From NCBI GenBank assembly GCA_030042375.1, contig JASHZU010000350.1:1-5395 (forward strand): a stretch of 5,395 nucleotides of DNA, in the 5' to 3' direction. Of the stretch, positions 1 through 4,766 are shown piece by piece. Under the pieces are notes generated by a model. The model was not told the origin of the DNA. It worked only from the letters and a program-made list of their open reading frames with translations, and made no database searches. Position 1 is the first letter of the stretch. Every line of letters begins with the position of its first letter. The position numbers were made by a program, and so were the translations under genes. This DNA is from Verrucomicrobiia bacterium (lineage in GTDB: Bacteria; Verrucomicrobiota; Verrucomicrobiae; Limisphaerales; UBA11358).

Positions 1-357
1 GCCCATCATGTCGTAAATCTCACGCTCATGCCAATTGGCTGTGGCCCAAACACTTAAGACGCTAGGCAGCTTTGATTTTTCTTCGCCGATGTCCGTTTTG
101 ATGCGCACTTCGCAGCCATTGCGCAGGCCGCGCAAATGATAAACCACCGTCCAGCGCGGATCATCGCCGTAATTATCCAGGCTGGTAATGTCCACGAGGT
201 AGTTGAAGTCCAGGTCGTTTTTGGCGTAGAGACAGACTTCGACGATTTTCTCCGCGTCAGTTAGCTTGACGGAAGTCTCGCCTCTAAATTCCGGCAGTTC
301 GGAAATCAAATCTCCGAACTTAGCCTTTAATTTTTGCGCCGCTTCGACAGAAGTCAT
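1..357 (-). CDS. nuoC: NADH-quinone oxidoreductase subunit C (partial, N-terminal 119 residues)
   Basis: This is the 30-kDa subunit of respiratory complex I, a hydrophilic arm protein that packs against NuoD and NuoB at the cytoplasmic face of the membrane. I translated it by hand: 119 codons open from ATG at 357 to the window edge, so the C-terminus is missing. The middle reads YLVDITSLDNYG and VVYHLRGLRNG. The visible end, WATANWHEREIYDMMG (residues 104-119), is the complex I 30-kDa signature, with the conserved ERE-x-YD-x-x-G pattern. The start overlaps the nuoB stop by one base (TAATG). A Shine-Dalgarno AAGGA lies 9 bases upstream inside nuoB, so the two are surely co-transcribed and probably translationally coupled. 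Because the frame is cut, a separate NuoC and a NuoCD fusion cannot be told apart. Confidence 0.93.
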   Translation of the reverse strand, partial: MTSVEAAQKLKAKFGDLISELPEFRGETSVKLTDAEKIVEVCLYAKNDLDFNYLVDITSLDNYGDDPRWTVVYHLRGLRNGCEVRIKTDIGEEKSKLPSVLSVWATANWHEREIYDMMG

Positions 358-884
358 TACGCTGCTTCCTTTTTCAAATTCGAAATCGTGAGGTTTTCAA
401 TCACCGGCTGCGTGCTAATCTTTTTCTGCAATTTCATCAGCGCGTCCAAAACCGCTTCCGGACGTGGCGGACAGCCGCTGATATAAATATCCACGGGAAT
501 AATGCGATCCACCCCTTGCAACACGGCGTAACTGCGATACATGCCGCCGCTGGAGGCGCAGGCGCCCATGGCGATGCACCATTTCGGCTCGGGCATCTGG
601 TCCCAAATCCGCTTCACGGAGAGGGCCATTTTGTAGGTCACCGTCCCGGCCACAATCATGCAATCCGCCTGGCGGGGGGAAAAACGCATCACTTCAGAGC
701 CAAAACGGGAAATATCAAAGCGGCTGGCGCCTACGGCCATCAATTCAATAGCACAGCAGGCCAGGCCCATGGGCATGGGCCAAACGGAGTTTTTGCGAAA
801 CCAATTCAACGCCGCGTCCACCGTAGTGACGACGACATCTCCTTCGATCTTCGAATTGTACCCAATCTCACTCTGCGTTTGCAT
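357..884 (-). CDS. nuoB: NADH-quinone oxidoreductase subunit B
   Basis: NuoB (20-kDa/PSST subunit) holds the terminal [4Fe-4S] cluster N2 of complex I, which passes electrons to quinone at the junction of the hydrophilic and membrane arms. At 175 residues it is a normal family length. The cluster ligands are visible: tandem C43-C44 in GLACCAIE, C109 in GACASSGG and C138 in SGCPPRPE. The family blocks [42 protein letters not shown] and [14 protein letters not shown] are all present and in order. The ATG at 884 is the only sensible start, because an in-frame TGA lies two codons upstream. No Shine-Dalgarno sits at a normal distance; AAGGGAGAG lies 23 bases upstream. It is the first gene of the visible operon, and nuoA, its usual upstream neighbour, is absent. 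The C-terminal tail after residue 155 is lysine-rich and unremarkable. Confidence 0.97.
   Translation of the reverse strand: MQTQSEIGYNSKIEGDVVVTTVDAALNWFRKNSVWPMPMGLACCAIELMAVGASRFDISRFGSEVMRFSPRQADCMIVAGTVTYKMALSVKRIWDQMPEPKWCIAMGACASSGGMYRSYAVLQGVDRIIPVDIYISGCPPRPEAVLDALMKLQKKISTQPVIENLTISNLKKEAA
367..371 (-). promoter_or_regulatory. Shine-Dalgarno site of nuoC
   Basis: AAGGA on the minus strand, 9 bases before the nuoC ATG and inside the last codons of nuoB. It is the only well-placed Shine-Dalgarno sequence I found among the gene starts in this window, and it supports 357 as the nuoC start. Confidence 0.7.
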
Positions 885-933
885 ATACGGTCAACCGGTC
901 CTGTTGGCTCTCCCTTAAAATGACAGCCCGTTC

Positions 934-969
934 GCAAGTTAAGGGGTATATCTTACAGGGGCAAGTTAA
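934..969. repeat. 9-bp direct repeat upstream of nuoB
   Basis: GCAAGTTAA occurs at 934-942 and again at 961-969, a 27-base start-to-start distance (about two and a half helical turns). The spacer is flanked by GGGG on both sides. The second copy ends one base before the CRP-like palindrome. It lies upstream of nuoB and may be a tandem regulator site. That function is inference; only the repeat is seen. Confidence 0.45.
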
Positions 970-970
970 T

Positions 971-988
971 TTGTGATTTTTTTCACAA
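971..988. promoter_or_regulatory. CRP/FNR-family operator-like palindrome
   Basis: TTGTGA (971-976), six T residues, then TCACAA (983-988): a perfect 6-bp inverted repeat. The inner ten fixed bases match the CRP consensus core TGTGA-N6-TCACA exactly. It sits between divergent nuoB (start 884) and the DUF5335-like gene (start 1097), about 90-110 bases from each. A CRP-like regulator acting on the complex I operon would make sense, but no regulator gene is in view. The site could also be a chance hairpin in a T-rich stretch. Confidence 0.5.
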
Positions 989-1029
989 GCGTTTTTTTCA
1001 AAACATGTGCGCTTTAGAAAAATTTGCCC

Positions 1030-1058
1030 TTGAAGGCGCGTCGCTTTCGGCGTATAGC
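1030..1058 (+). promoter_or_regulatory. Sigma70-like promoter for the DUF5335-like gene
   Basis: TTGAAG (1030-1035), a 17-base spacer, then TATAGC (1053-1058): four of six consensus matches in each box at the ideal spacing. Transcription would begin near 1065. That excludes the upstream ATG at 1061 and supports translation from the ATG at 1097. Confidence 0.4.
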
Positions 1059-1096
1059 CTATGCGGAAGAGGCCAAACAAAAACGGTTACTATCTT

Positions 1097-1471
1097 ATGA
1101 CAACTGAAATTCCCCCCAACTCCTGGGATTCATTTTGTGACCAGCTGGCGGACTGGCATCGCGGCACCGTGAGCATCCAATGGTTCCAGCCCGGCGGCAA
1201 TATCCGCACGGTCCTGGAAAACCAGCCGTTGCAAACCGTCCGGTTTGAAAAAAAGAACGACGCCTGCTCGGATACGATGACGTTTGAAGCCGGGCCGCCG
1301 GGCGAACAGCTTATCAAGCATCAAATCCTCGAGCCATTCAGCGTCATCATGAGAAAGAATGCCGCCGGCGGGCATTATAGCGAAATGGAAATCCTCGCGG
1401 AAAGCGGCCGGACGGCGGTCTTCTTCAGCCCGGGAATCGAGCCGGCCGTGGTGGAAAAACTGGCGGAATGA
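1097..1471 (+). CDS. DUF5335-like small cytoplasmic protein
   Basis: A 124-residue protein with no signal peptide or membrane segment, so probably cytoplasmic. An IP-x3-W-x2-F start (IPPNSWDSF, residues 5-13), then HRG near residue 21, a central strand-rich block ending in FEAG, an H-Q-I-x2-P motif around 75-80, and a late E-x-E-S/G-R-T-x-x-F block resemble my recollection of the DUF5335 family, which has no known function. This is a pattern match from memory, not a search. An in-frame ATG at 1061 would add twelve residues (many basic), but it lies upstream of the predicted transcription start, so I chose 1097. No clear Shine-Dalgarno is present. The gene is transcribed away from nuoB and runs head-on into lpxD; its TGA directly touches the lpxD stop. 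That it is a real gene is well supported by codon pattern and by the neat fit between neighbours. Confidence 0.75.
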   Translation: MTTEIPPNSWDSFCDQLADWHRGTVSIQWFQPGGNIRTVLENQPLQTVRFEKKNDACSDTMTFEAGPPGEQLIKHQILEPFSVIMRKNAAGGHYSEMEILAESGRTAVFFSPGIEPAVVEKLAE

Positions 1472-2488
1472 TTATTCTTCCCCCTGCAGCTTCTTTTCCC
1501 ACTGGGCAATGCGCTTGAGCAATTCCGGCAGGCGTTTGATCGCAATGATCTGCTTCCAGACTTCCCGGTCCGGCTGCGCGGGTGTCCATATCCATTTGCC
1601 GCCATCCGGAATGTCGTGCATCACGCCGGCCTGGGCGCCCACCTGGACCTGGTTGCCAATCTTCAAATGCCCCGCGATGCCGACTTGCCCCGCCAGCACC
1701 ACGTAATTTCCCAACTTCGTGCTGCCCGCAATACCTACCTGCGCGATGAGGATGCAGCCTTCACCCACTTGCACGTTATGCGCAATCTGCACGAGGTTAT
1801 CAATCTTCGTGCCCTTGCCGATTACCGTCGAGCCTAATGCACCGCGGTCAATCGTCACGCCCGCGCCGATTTCCACGTCGTCATGGATGACCACATTTCC
1901 AATCTGCGGCACTTTCCGATGGACCGGGCCGTCCTGCACATAACCAAAACCGTCCGAGCCGATGACGGAATTGCCATGGATGCGGACGCGATTGCGAATG
2001 TCCGTGCGCGGATAGAGCGTCACGTTGGGAAATAAATTCACGTCCTCGCCCAGCTTTGAATCGTCGCCGACATAATTGCCCGATTGCAAAACCGTCCGCG
2101 CGCCGATGCTCACGCGCTCCCCAATCACACAATGCGGGCCGATGTGGGCCGTGGGATCCACCTTGGCCGTGGCCGCGATGACCGCCGTGGGATGAACGGT
2201 CGCCGGATATTTTTTATCCGGGAAGAACAACGCAAGCGCCTTGGCAAAGGCCACCCGGGCGTTGGGCACCTGGATAAGGGTCTTTTTATCGGAGCTGAAC
2301 CGTTTATCGGCGATAATCGCCGTCGCCGCGCTTAGCTCTGCGCGGGCAAAAAACTCCTCATTTTCGGCAAAGGTAAGGTCGCCGGGCTGTGCGGTTTCGA
2401 TGGTGGCGAAGTTTTTCAGGACGGCTTTGGCATCGCCAAGCACCTGTCCGCCAATGACTTTTGCGATTTCTTCGGTGGTATAAGGCAT
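1472..2488 (-). CDS. lpxD: UDP-3-O-(3-hydroxyacyl)glucosamine N-acyltransferase
   Basis: LpxD transfers a 3-hydroxyacyl chain from acyl carrier protein to the 2-amino group of UDP-3-O-acylglucosamine, the third step of lipid A synthesis in the cytoplasm. At 338 residues it is close to the E. coli enzyme. Residues 1-95 form the N-terminal uridine-binding domain (PGDLTFAENEEF at 35-46). From about 98 to 295 there are hexapeptide repeats giving a left-handed beta-helix. The catalytic histidine is H237 in NLVQIAHNV, and H274 in IAGHLKIG matches the second conserved histidine. The block SDGFGY and the C-terminal helical tail (KQIIAIKRLPELLKRI) are typical. It is not in the lpxD-fabZ-lpxA cluster seen in many Proteobacteria; it stands alone, divergent from a Gfo/Idh oxidoreductase and convergent with the DUF5335-like gene. 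No clear Shine-Dalgarno precedes ATG 2488. Its presence implies an LPS-type outer membrane. Confidence 0.96.
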   Translation of the reverse strand: MPYTTEEIAKVIGGQVLGDAKAVLKNFATIETAQPGDLTFAENEEFFARAELSAATAIIADKRFSSDKKTLIQVPNARVAFAKALALFFPDKKYPATVHPTAVIAATAKVDPTAHIGPHCVIGERVSIGARTVLQSGNYVGDDSKLGEDVNLFPNVTLYPRTDIRNRVRIHGNSVIGSDGFGYVQDGPVHRKVPQIGNVVIHDDVEIGAGVTIDRGALGSTVIGKGTKIDNLVQIAHNVQVGEGCILIAQVGIAGSTKLGNYVVLAGQVGIAGHLKIGNQVQVGAQAGVMHDIPDGGKWIWTPAQPDREVWKQIIAIKRLPELLKRIAQWEKKLQGEE

Positions 2489-2491
2489 TTG

Positions 2492-2520
2492 TTGACTTGT
2501 TCGTTGGAACTCACTATAAA
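2492..2520 (+). promoter_or_regulatory. Sigma70-like promoter of the Gfo/Idh gene
   Basis: TTGACT (2492-2497), 17-base spacer, TATAAA (2515-2520): five of six matches in both boxes at ideal spacing. This is the best promoter in the window. The predicted start near 2527 leaves a leader of about 26 bases before ATG 2553. The -35 box begins only three bases from the lpxD start codon. Confidence 0.7.
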
Positions 2521-2540
2521 GACGTGCAAATTCAATTCAA
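2513..2540 (-). promoter_or_regulatory. Sigma70-like promoter of lpxD
   Basis: On the minus strand TTGAAT (2540-2535), 16-base spacer, TATAGT (2518-2513). The predicted start near 2506 leaves a leader of about 17 bases before ATG 2488. Its -10 box shares four bases (2515-2518) with the opposing Gfo/Idh -10 box, so the two promoters could not be open at once. Confidence 0.5.
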
Positions 2541-2552
2541 TCCTCAACTTTT

Positions 2553-3689
2553 ATGGCGAAGACTTTTCGCGTAGGAATGATTGGTTACCGTTTCATGGGA
2601 CGGGCGCATTCGAATGCCTGGCGGCAGGCCCCTAAATTCTTCCCGCTCAAGGGCAACGTCGAACTCCACACCATCTGCGGCCGCAATGCGACGAACATCC
2701 ACGCTGCCCGCGTGCAACTGGGCTGGCAGCATTCCACCACTGACTGGCGCGAAATTGTGGACTCGCCGCTCATTGATATCGTGGATATTTCCACGCCCAC
2801 CGATTCGCACGCGGAAATCGCCATCGCCGCGCTCAAAAACGGCAAGCATGTCCTTTGCGAAAAACCGCTCGGCCTGAATTTAAAACAATGCGAGCAGATG
2901 TTCGCCGCGGCCCAAAAATCCAAAGCGGTCCACATGGTCTGCCATAACTATCGCCGCATCCCGGCAATTGCCCTTGCCAAAAAAATGATTGGCGAAGGCG
3001 TCCTCGGCCGGATTTATCATTTCCGCGCGCGCTATGCCCAGGACCGCCTGGCCGATCGCGAGTTTCCGGTGGACTGGCGCTTGCAAAAGAACAGCGGCAG
3101 CGGCGTGCACAGTGATATCAATTCCCACATCATTGACCTCGCACGCTATCTCGTTGGCGAGTTCAAAGAAGTTTGCGGCCTCGTGCATACCTTTGTACCG
3201 GAACGGCCGCTGGCGGATTCCGTCAAAGGCGTCCGCAAAATGGGCAAGGTCGAGGTGCCGGATTCCGCCGCGTTCCTCGGCTGGCTCGATAACAAAGTCC
3301 TGGCCAACCTCGAAGCCACCCGCTATGCCCTCGGCCGGAAAAATCATATCGAGATCGAAATCAATGGCGAGAAAGGCTCACTCTATTTTGATTTCGAAGA
3401 CATGAACAAACTGAAGTTTTACAACGGCGAAGATCCCAAAGACCGCCGCGGCTTTCGCGAAATCCAGGTGACCGAGCGCGACGGCATCCAGCCCTACGTC
3501 GGTCATTGGTGGCCGCCCGGCCACGGCATCGGCTACGAACACACGTTCATCCATACCATCGCCGACTTCGTCAACGCCTGTGCTGAAGGCAAACCCGTCC
3601 ATCCCACGTTTGAAGACGGATTAAAAAACCAGCGCGTCCTGACCGCCGTCGAAGAATCTTCTCAAAAGGGGAAGTGGATCTCATTATAA
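2553..3689 (+). CDS. Gfo/Idh/MocA family NAD(P)-dependent oxidoreductase
   Basis: A 378-residue cytoplasmic dehydrogenase of the family that oxidises or reduces sugars, inositols and related polyols; the substrate cannot be read from the sequence. The Rossmann fold opens at residues 8-19 (GMIGYRFMGRAH, the G-x-x-G-x-x-x-M-G-x-x-H pattern). VDISTPTDSHAEIAIAAL (77-94) and the catalytic-site motif CEKP (102-105, Lys104) follow. In the C-terminal domain G-V-H-S-D-I-N-S-H-I-I-D-L (184-196) supplies the usual D-x3-H dyad (D188, H192). The late block PGHGIGYEHTFIH (322-334) and the end SQKGKW are like many uncharacterised verrucomicrobial and planctomycete members. ATG 2553 follows a strong promoter but has no Shine-Dalgarno. 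The neighbour lpxD might hint at envelope sugars, but they are transcribed apart. The gene ends at TAA 3687; the same frame then continues into a second copy of its own C-terminus (next entry). Confidence 0.93.
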   Translation: MAKTFRVGMIGYRFMGRAHSNAWRQAPKFFPLKGNVELHTICGRNATNIHAARVQLGWQHSTTDWREIVDSPLIDIVDISTPTDSHAEIAIAALKNGKHVLCEKPLGLNLKQCEQMFAAAQKSKAVHMVCHNYRRIPAIALAKKMIGEGVLGRIYHFRARYAQDRLADREFPVDWRLQKNSGSGVHSDINSHIIDLARYLVGEFKEVCGLVHTFVPERPLADSVKGVRKMGKVEVPDSAAFLGWLDNKVLANLEATRYALGRKNHIEIEINGEKGSLYFDFEDMNKLKFYNGEDPKDRRGFREIQVTERDGIQPYVGHWWPPGHGIGYEHTFIHTIADFVNACAEGKPVHPTFEDGLKNQRVLTAVEESSQKGKWISL

Positions 3690-3791
3690 ATGCGCCCCTT
3701 AGCTTGCCATAGTTTTAGCGAAAGCGTGTCCTTGCCGCGCCGAAGCCTCGGCGAAGGCGGGTCCCAAAAAGGGAAATGGGTGACGGTGTAG
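3690..3791 (+). pseudogene. In-frame 33-codon extension ending in a second Gfo/Idh C-terminus
   Basis: Immediately after the oxidoreductase TAA (3687-3689), an ATG at 3690 begins 33 sense codons in the same frame, ending at TAG 3789-3791. The last nine residues are SQKGKWVTV (3762-3788); the true gene ends SQKGKWISL. Six residues match exactly, and three codons (S, K, K) differ only at the third base, so the second copy seems to have evolved under coding selection. It is offset by exactly 102 bases. The intervening codons (3693-3761) read as low-complexity Ser/Arg/Gly residues and include a palindrome. Likely origins are the remnant tail of a deleted Gfo/Idh paralogue, or in-frame insertion of a palindromic element that separated old and new ends. 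Translation of this stretch, by reinitiation or readthrough, is not shown. Confidence 0.6.
3735..3760. repeat. Palindromic segment downstream of Gfo/Idh gene
   Basis: CGCCGA (3738-3743) pairs with TCGGCG (3748-3753) around loop AGCC. CCG at 3735-3737 can pair with CGG at 3758-3760 across a four-base bulge. No T-run follows, so it is not a classical terminator. Its style resembles dispersed palindromic repeats in intergenic DNA; whether other copies exist cannot be seen from this window. Confidence 0.45.
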
Positions 3792-3800
3792 CCGAAGGCA

Positions 3801-3821
3801 GGGCGAGACTCCGTCGAGCCC
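3801..3821 (+). terminator. Possible terminator of the Gfo/Idh transcript
   Basis: GGGC (3801-3804) pairs with GCCC (3818-3821), and GAC (3807-3809) with GTC (3813-3815), around loop TCC, with a two-by-two internal mismatch. A T-rich but interrupted stretch follows (3825-3839). It is weak for an intrinsic terminator and could instead be part of a dispersed repeat. Confidence 0.25.
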
Positions 3822-3843
3822 CGATTTTCAATTTGTTTTCTGA

Positions 3844-3991
3844 TGACAATAGCCCAGCACTTTAGTGCTGGGAATCAGGCCTAACAAAACAACAAAGTCC
3901 CGTAGGGACGGCAGACCATTCTTTCGTCCCCAAGGGACTTCGAATTGTTTGATTGCGATTTACCCAGCACTAAAGTGCTGGGCTATTGTCA
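3844..3991. repeat. 148-base nested inverted-repeat element (REPIN/MITE-like)
   Basis: The outer arms, 3844-3872 and 3963-3991, are perfect 29-base reverse complements. Each arm holds its own palindrome: CCCAGCACT/AGTGCTGGG around TT (3853-3872) or AA (3963-3982). Inside, AATC (3873-3876) pairs with GATT (3957-3960), AAACAA (3887-3892) with TTGTTT (3945-3950), AAGTCCC (3895-3901) with GGGACTT (3934-3940), and GGGACG (3905-3910) with CGTCCC (3925-3930), leaving a 14-base apical loop (3911-3924). The inner units are again palindromes (GTCCC-GTA-GGGAC and GTCCC-CAA-GGGAC). So it can fold as one long hairpin or as four small ones. It holds no gene. Two REP-like units in inverted orientation are the hallmark of REPINs mobilised by RAYT (Y1 family) transposases. 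No transposase is present here, and I see no clear target-site duplication. Confidence 0.8.
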
Positions 3992-4058
3992 AAACGCGAT
4001 CATACCTTCATTTTTTAGTCTGTATCACTTTGTATTCGCTTTGTTTTTCGAACTGGAG

Positions 4059-4076
4059 GGTTAATTCAGGTTAATT
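4059..4076. repeat. Tandem GGTTAATT direct repeat, 10-base period
   Basis: GGTTAATT at 4059-4066 and 4069-4076, separated by CA, so both copies face the same side of the helix. Tandem half-sites with one-turn spacing are typical of OmpR/PhoB-type response regulators. That role is inference; the distance to the next start codon (about 205 bases) is long. Confidence 0.4.
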
Positions 4077-4199
4077 TCCCGCCGGAATTGCCACCGAGGC
4101 ACAGAGGACCATTCGGCTCCGCGGTTTTCGCTTTTCGCTTTCGCTTCGTATGTCAAAGAGCAAAGGCCATTATATTAGAGAAGCGGCGATGAGAAAGTT

Positions 4200-4225
4200 C
4201 CGGAATACCGCGATCTGAATTCCGG
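4200..4225 (+). other. Stem-loop in the leader of the secreted-protein gene
   Basis: CCGGAAT (4200-4206) and ATTCCGG (4219-4225) form a perfect 7-bp stem with a 12-base loop. A T-rich tract begins about 13 bases downstream (4239-4258). It could be a leader attenuator or the terminator of an upstream transcript. It lies 55 bases before ATG 4281. Confidence 0.35.
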
Positions 4226-4280
4226 CTTCTGGCCTGCCTTTTTCCTTTTTAATTTTTCATTCGCTCGTTATCGTTCGGCC

Positions 4281-4766
4281 ATGCGACGGCTCCGCCCGAT
4301 ATTATTTATGTTTCTGTTGACGCTGGGCGTTCATCTCCATGCCGACTCCGTTTCCAACATCATCACCGGCCGTATCGTCAAGGTCCTGCCCCTGTTTATG
4401 GACACCAACAATGCCGTCGCGCTTTCACCGAGCCTTTTTGACCGCGACGCCTATCAATTTTATCTCATGGGCCATTCCAACGAGATCGCCGGCGTCCGTT
4501 TCGATGTCTGCTGGAGCGCGAAACGCGCCCATGACACGAACCTCAAAGTGCGCCTGGAGCTGCGCGGCGTCGGCGATAAGGGCATGCCGCGGCGGCTTGT
4601 CCTGGAGCAAACCGTCACGCCTAAAATTTTTCATCACTGGACGTCGTTGACTTTGTCCGGCGCAGACTATAAAAAGTTCGGTGAACTCGCGGCATGGCGC
4701 GCCACGCTGTGGAACGGCAACCAATTGCTCAGCGAACAAGAATCATTTTTATGGTCGCCTCCTTAA
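4281..4766 (+). CDS. Small secreted protein of unknown function
   Basis: 161 residues. The N-terminus is a clear Sec signal peptide: basic MRRLR, a hydrophobic core (residues 6-19) and a likely cut after HLHA at residue 21. The mature part of about 140 residues has one cysteine (C77), no membrane segment and many alternating hydrophobic stretches (VRFDVCW, LKVRLELRGV, LVLEQTV, WTSLTL, WRATLWNG), which suggests an all-beta sandwich-like fold. Notable motifs are SPSLFDRDAYQFYL (49-62) and a tryptophan-rich end, FLWSPP. I do not recognise a characterised family; it looks like a lineage-restricted envelope protein. The start has no Shine-Dalgarno; an in-frame ATG at 4308 would destroy the signal peptide. 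The stop lies inside the next gene (16-base overlap), so the two are almost certainly one operon. Confidence 0.82.
   Translation: MRRLRPILFMFLLTLGVHLHADSVSNIITGRIVKVLPLFMDTNNAVALSPSLFDRDAYQFYLMGHSNEIAGVRFDVCWSAKRAHDTNLKVRLELRGVGDKGMPRRLVLEQTVTPKIFHHWTSLTLSGADYKKFGELAAWRATLWNGNQLLSEQESFLWSPP

Larger units (their letters stand above)
3992..4280. other. Intergenic region without a gene
   Basis: These 289 bases contain no convincing coding sequence. They hold a T-rich stretch (4010-4050), a tandem GGTTAATT repeat (4059-4076), a segment CCACCGAGGCACAGAGGACC (4091-4110) that resembles purine-rich dispersed repeats, a degenerate tandem TTTTCGC run (4125-4148), an AT-rich TATATT at 4171-4176 without a good -35 partner, a stem-loop (4200-4225) and a pyrimidine-rich leader (4229-4265). 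The promoter for the secreted-protein pair presumably lies here, but I could not identify it with confidence. Confidence 0.6.

Noticed and set aside
516..923. 135-codon plus-strand frame opposite nuoB
   Set aside because: Shadow of nuoB, which has all its cluster ligands; the product is a His/Gly/Ala-rich composition artefact.
971..988. Intrinsic terminator (hairpin with T-rich loop)
   Set aside because: The T residues are in the loop, not after the stem, and the site lies between divergent gene starts where no transcript should end.
868..1080. 70-codon minus-strand frame before nuoB, possible nuoA
   Set aside because: NuoA is about 120 residues with three membrane helices; this frame is short, basic and cysteine-bearing, spans the palindrome and repeats, and is out of frame with nuoB.
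2553..3689. GnnA-like role (UDP-GlcNAc 3-dehydrogenase for 3-amino lipid A), suggested by lpxD next door
   Set aside because: The protein is longer than I expect for GnnA, no GnnB-type aminotransferase is present, and the late PGHGIGYEH block fits the broad group of uncharacterised Gfo/Idh proteins.
3897..3938. CRISPR-like repeats (GTCCC-x3-GGGAC units)
   Set aside because: Only two short units in inverted, not direct, orientation and no spacer series; they are part of the nested palindrome.
3865..4074. 69-codon plus-strand frame through the inverted-repeat element
   Set aside because: It is mostly the palindromic element and T-rich DNA, with no family resemblance.
4189..4218. Nine-codon leader peptide before the secreted-protein gene
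   Set aside because: No ribosome site, no run of a regulatory amino acid, and a frame this short is expected by chance.
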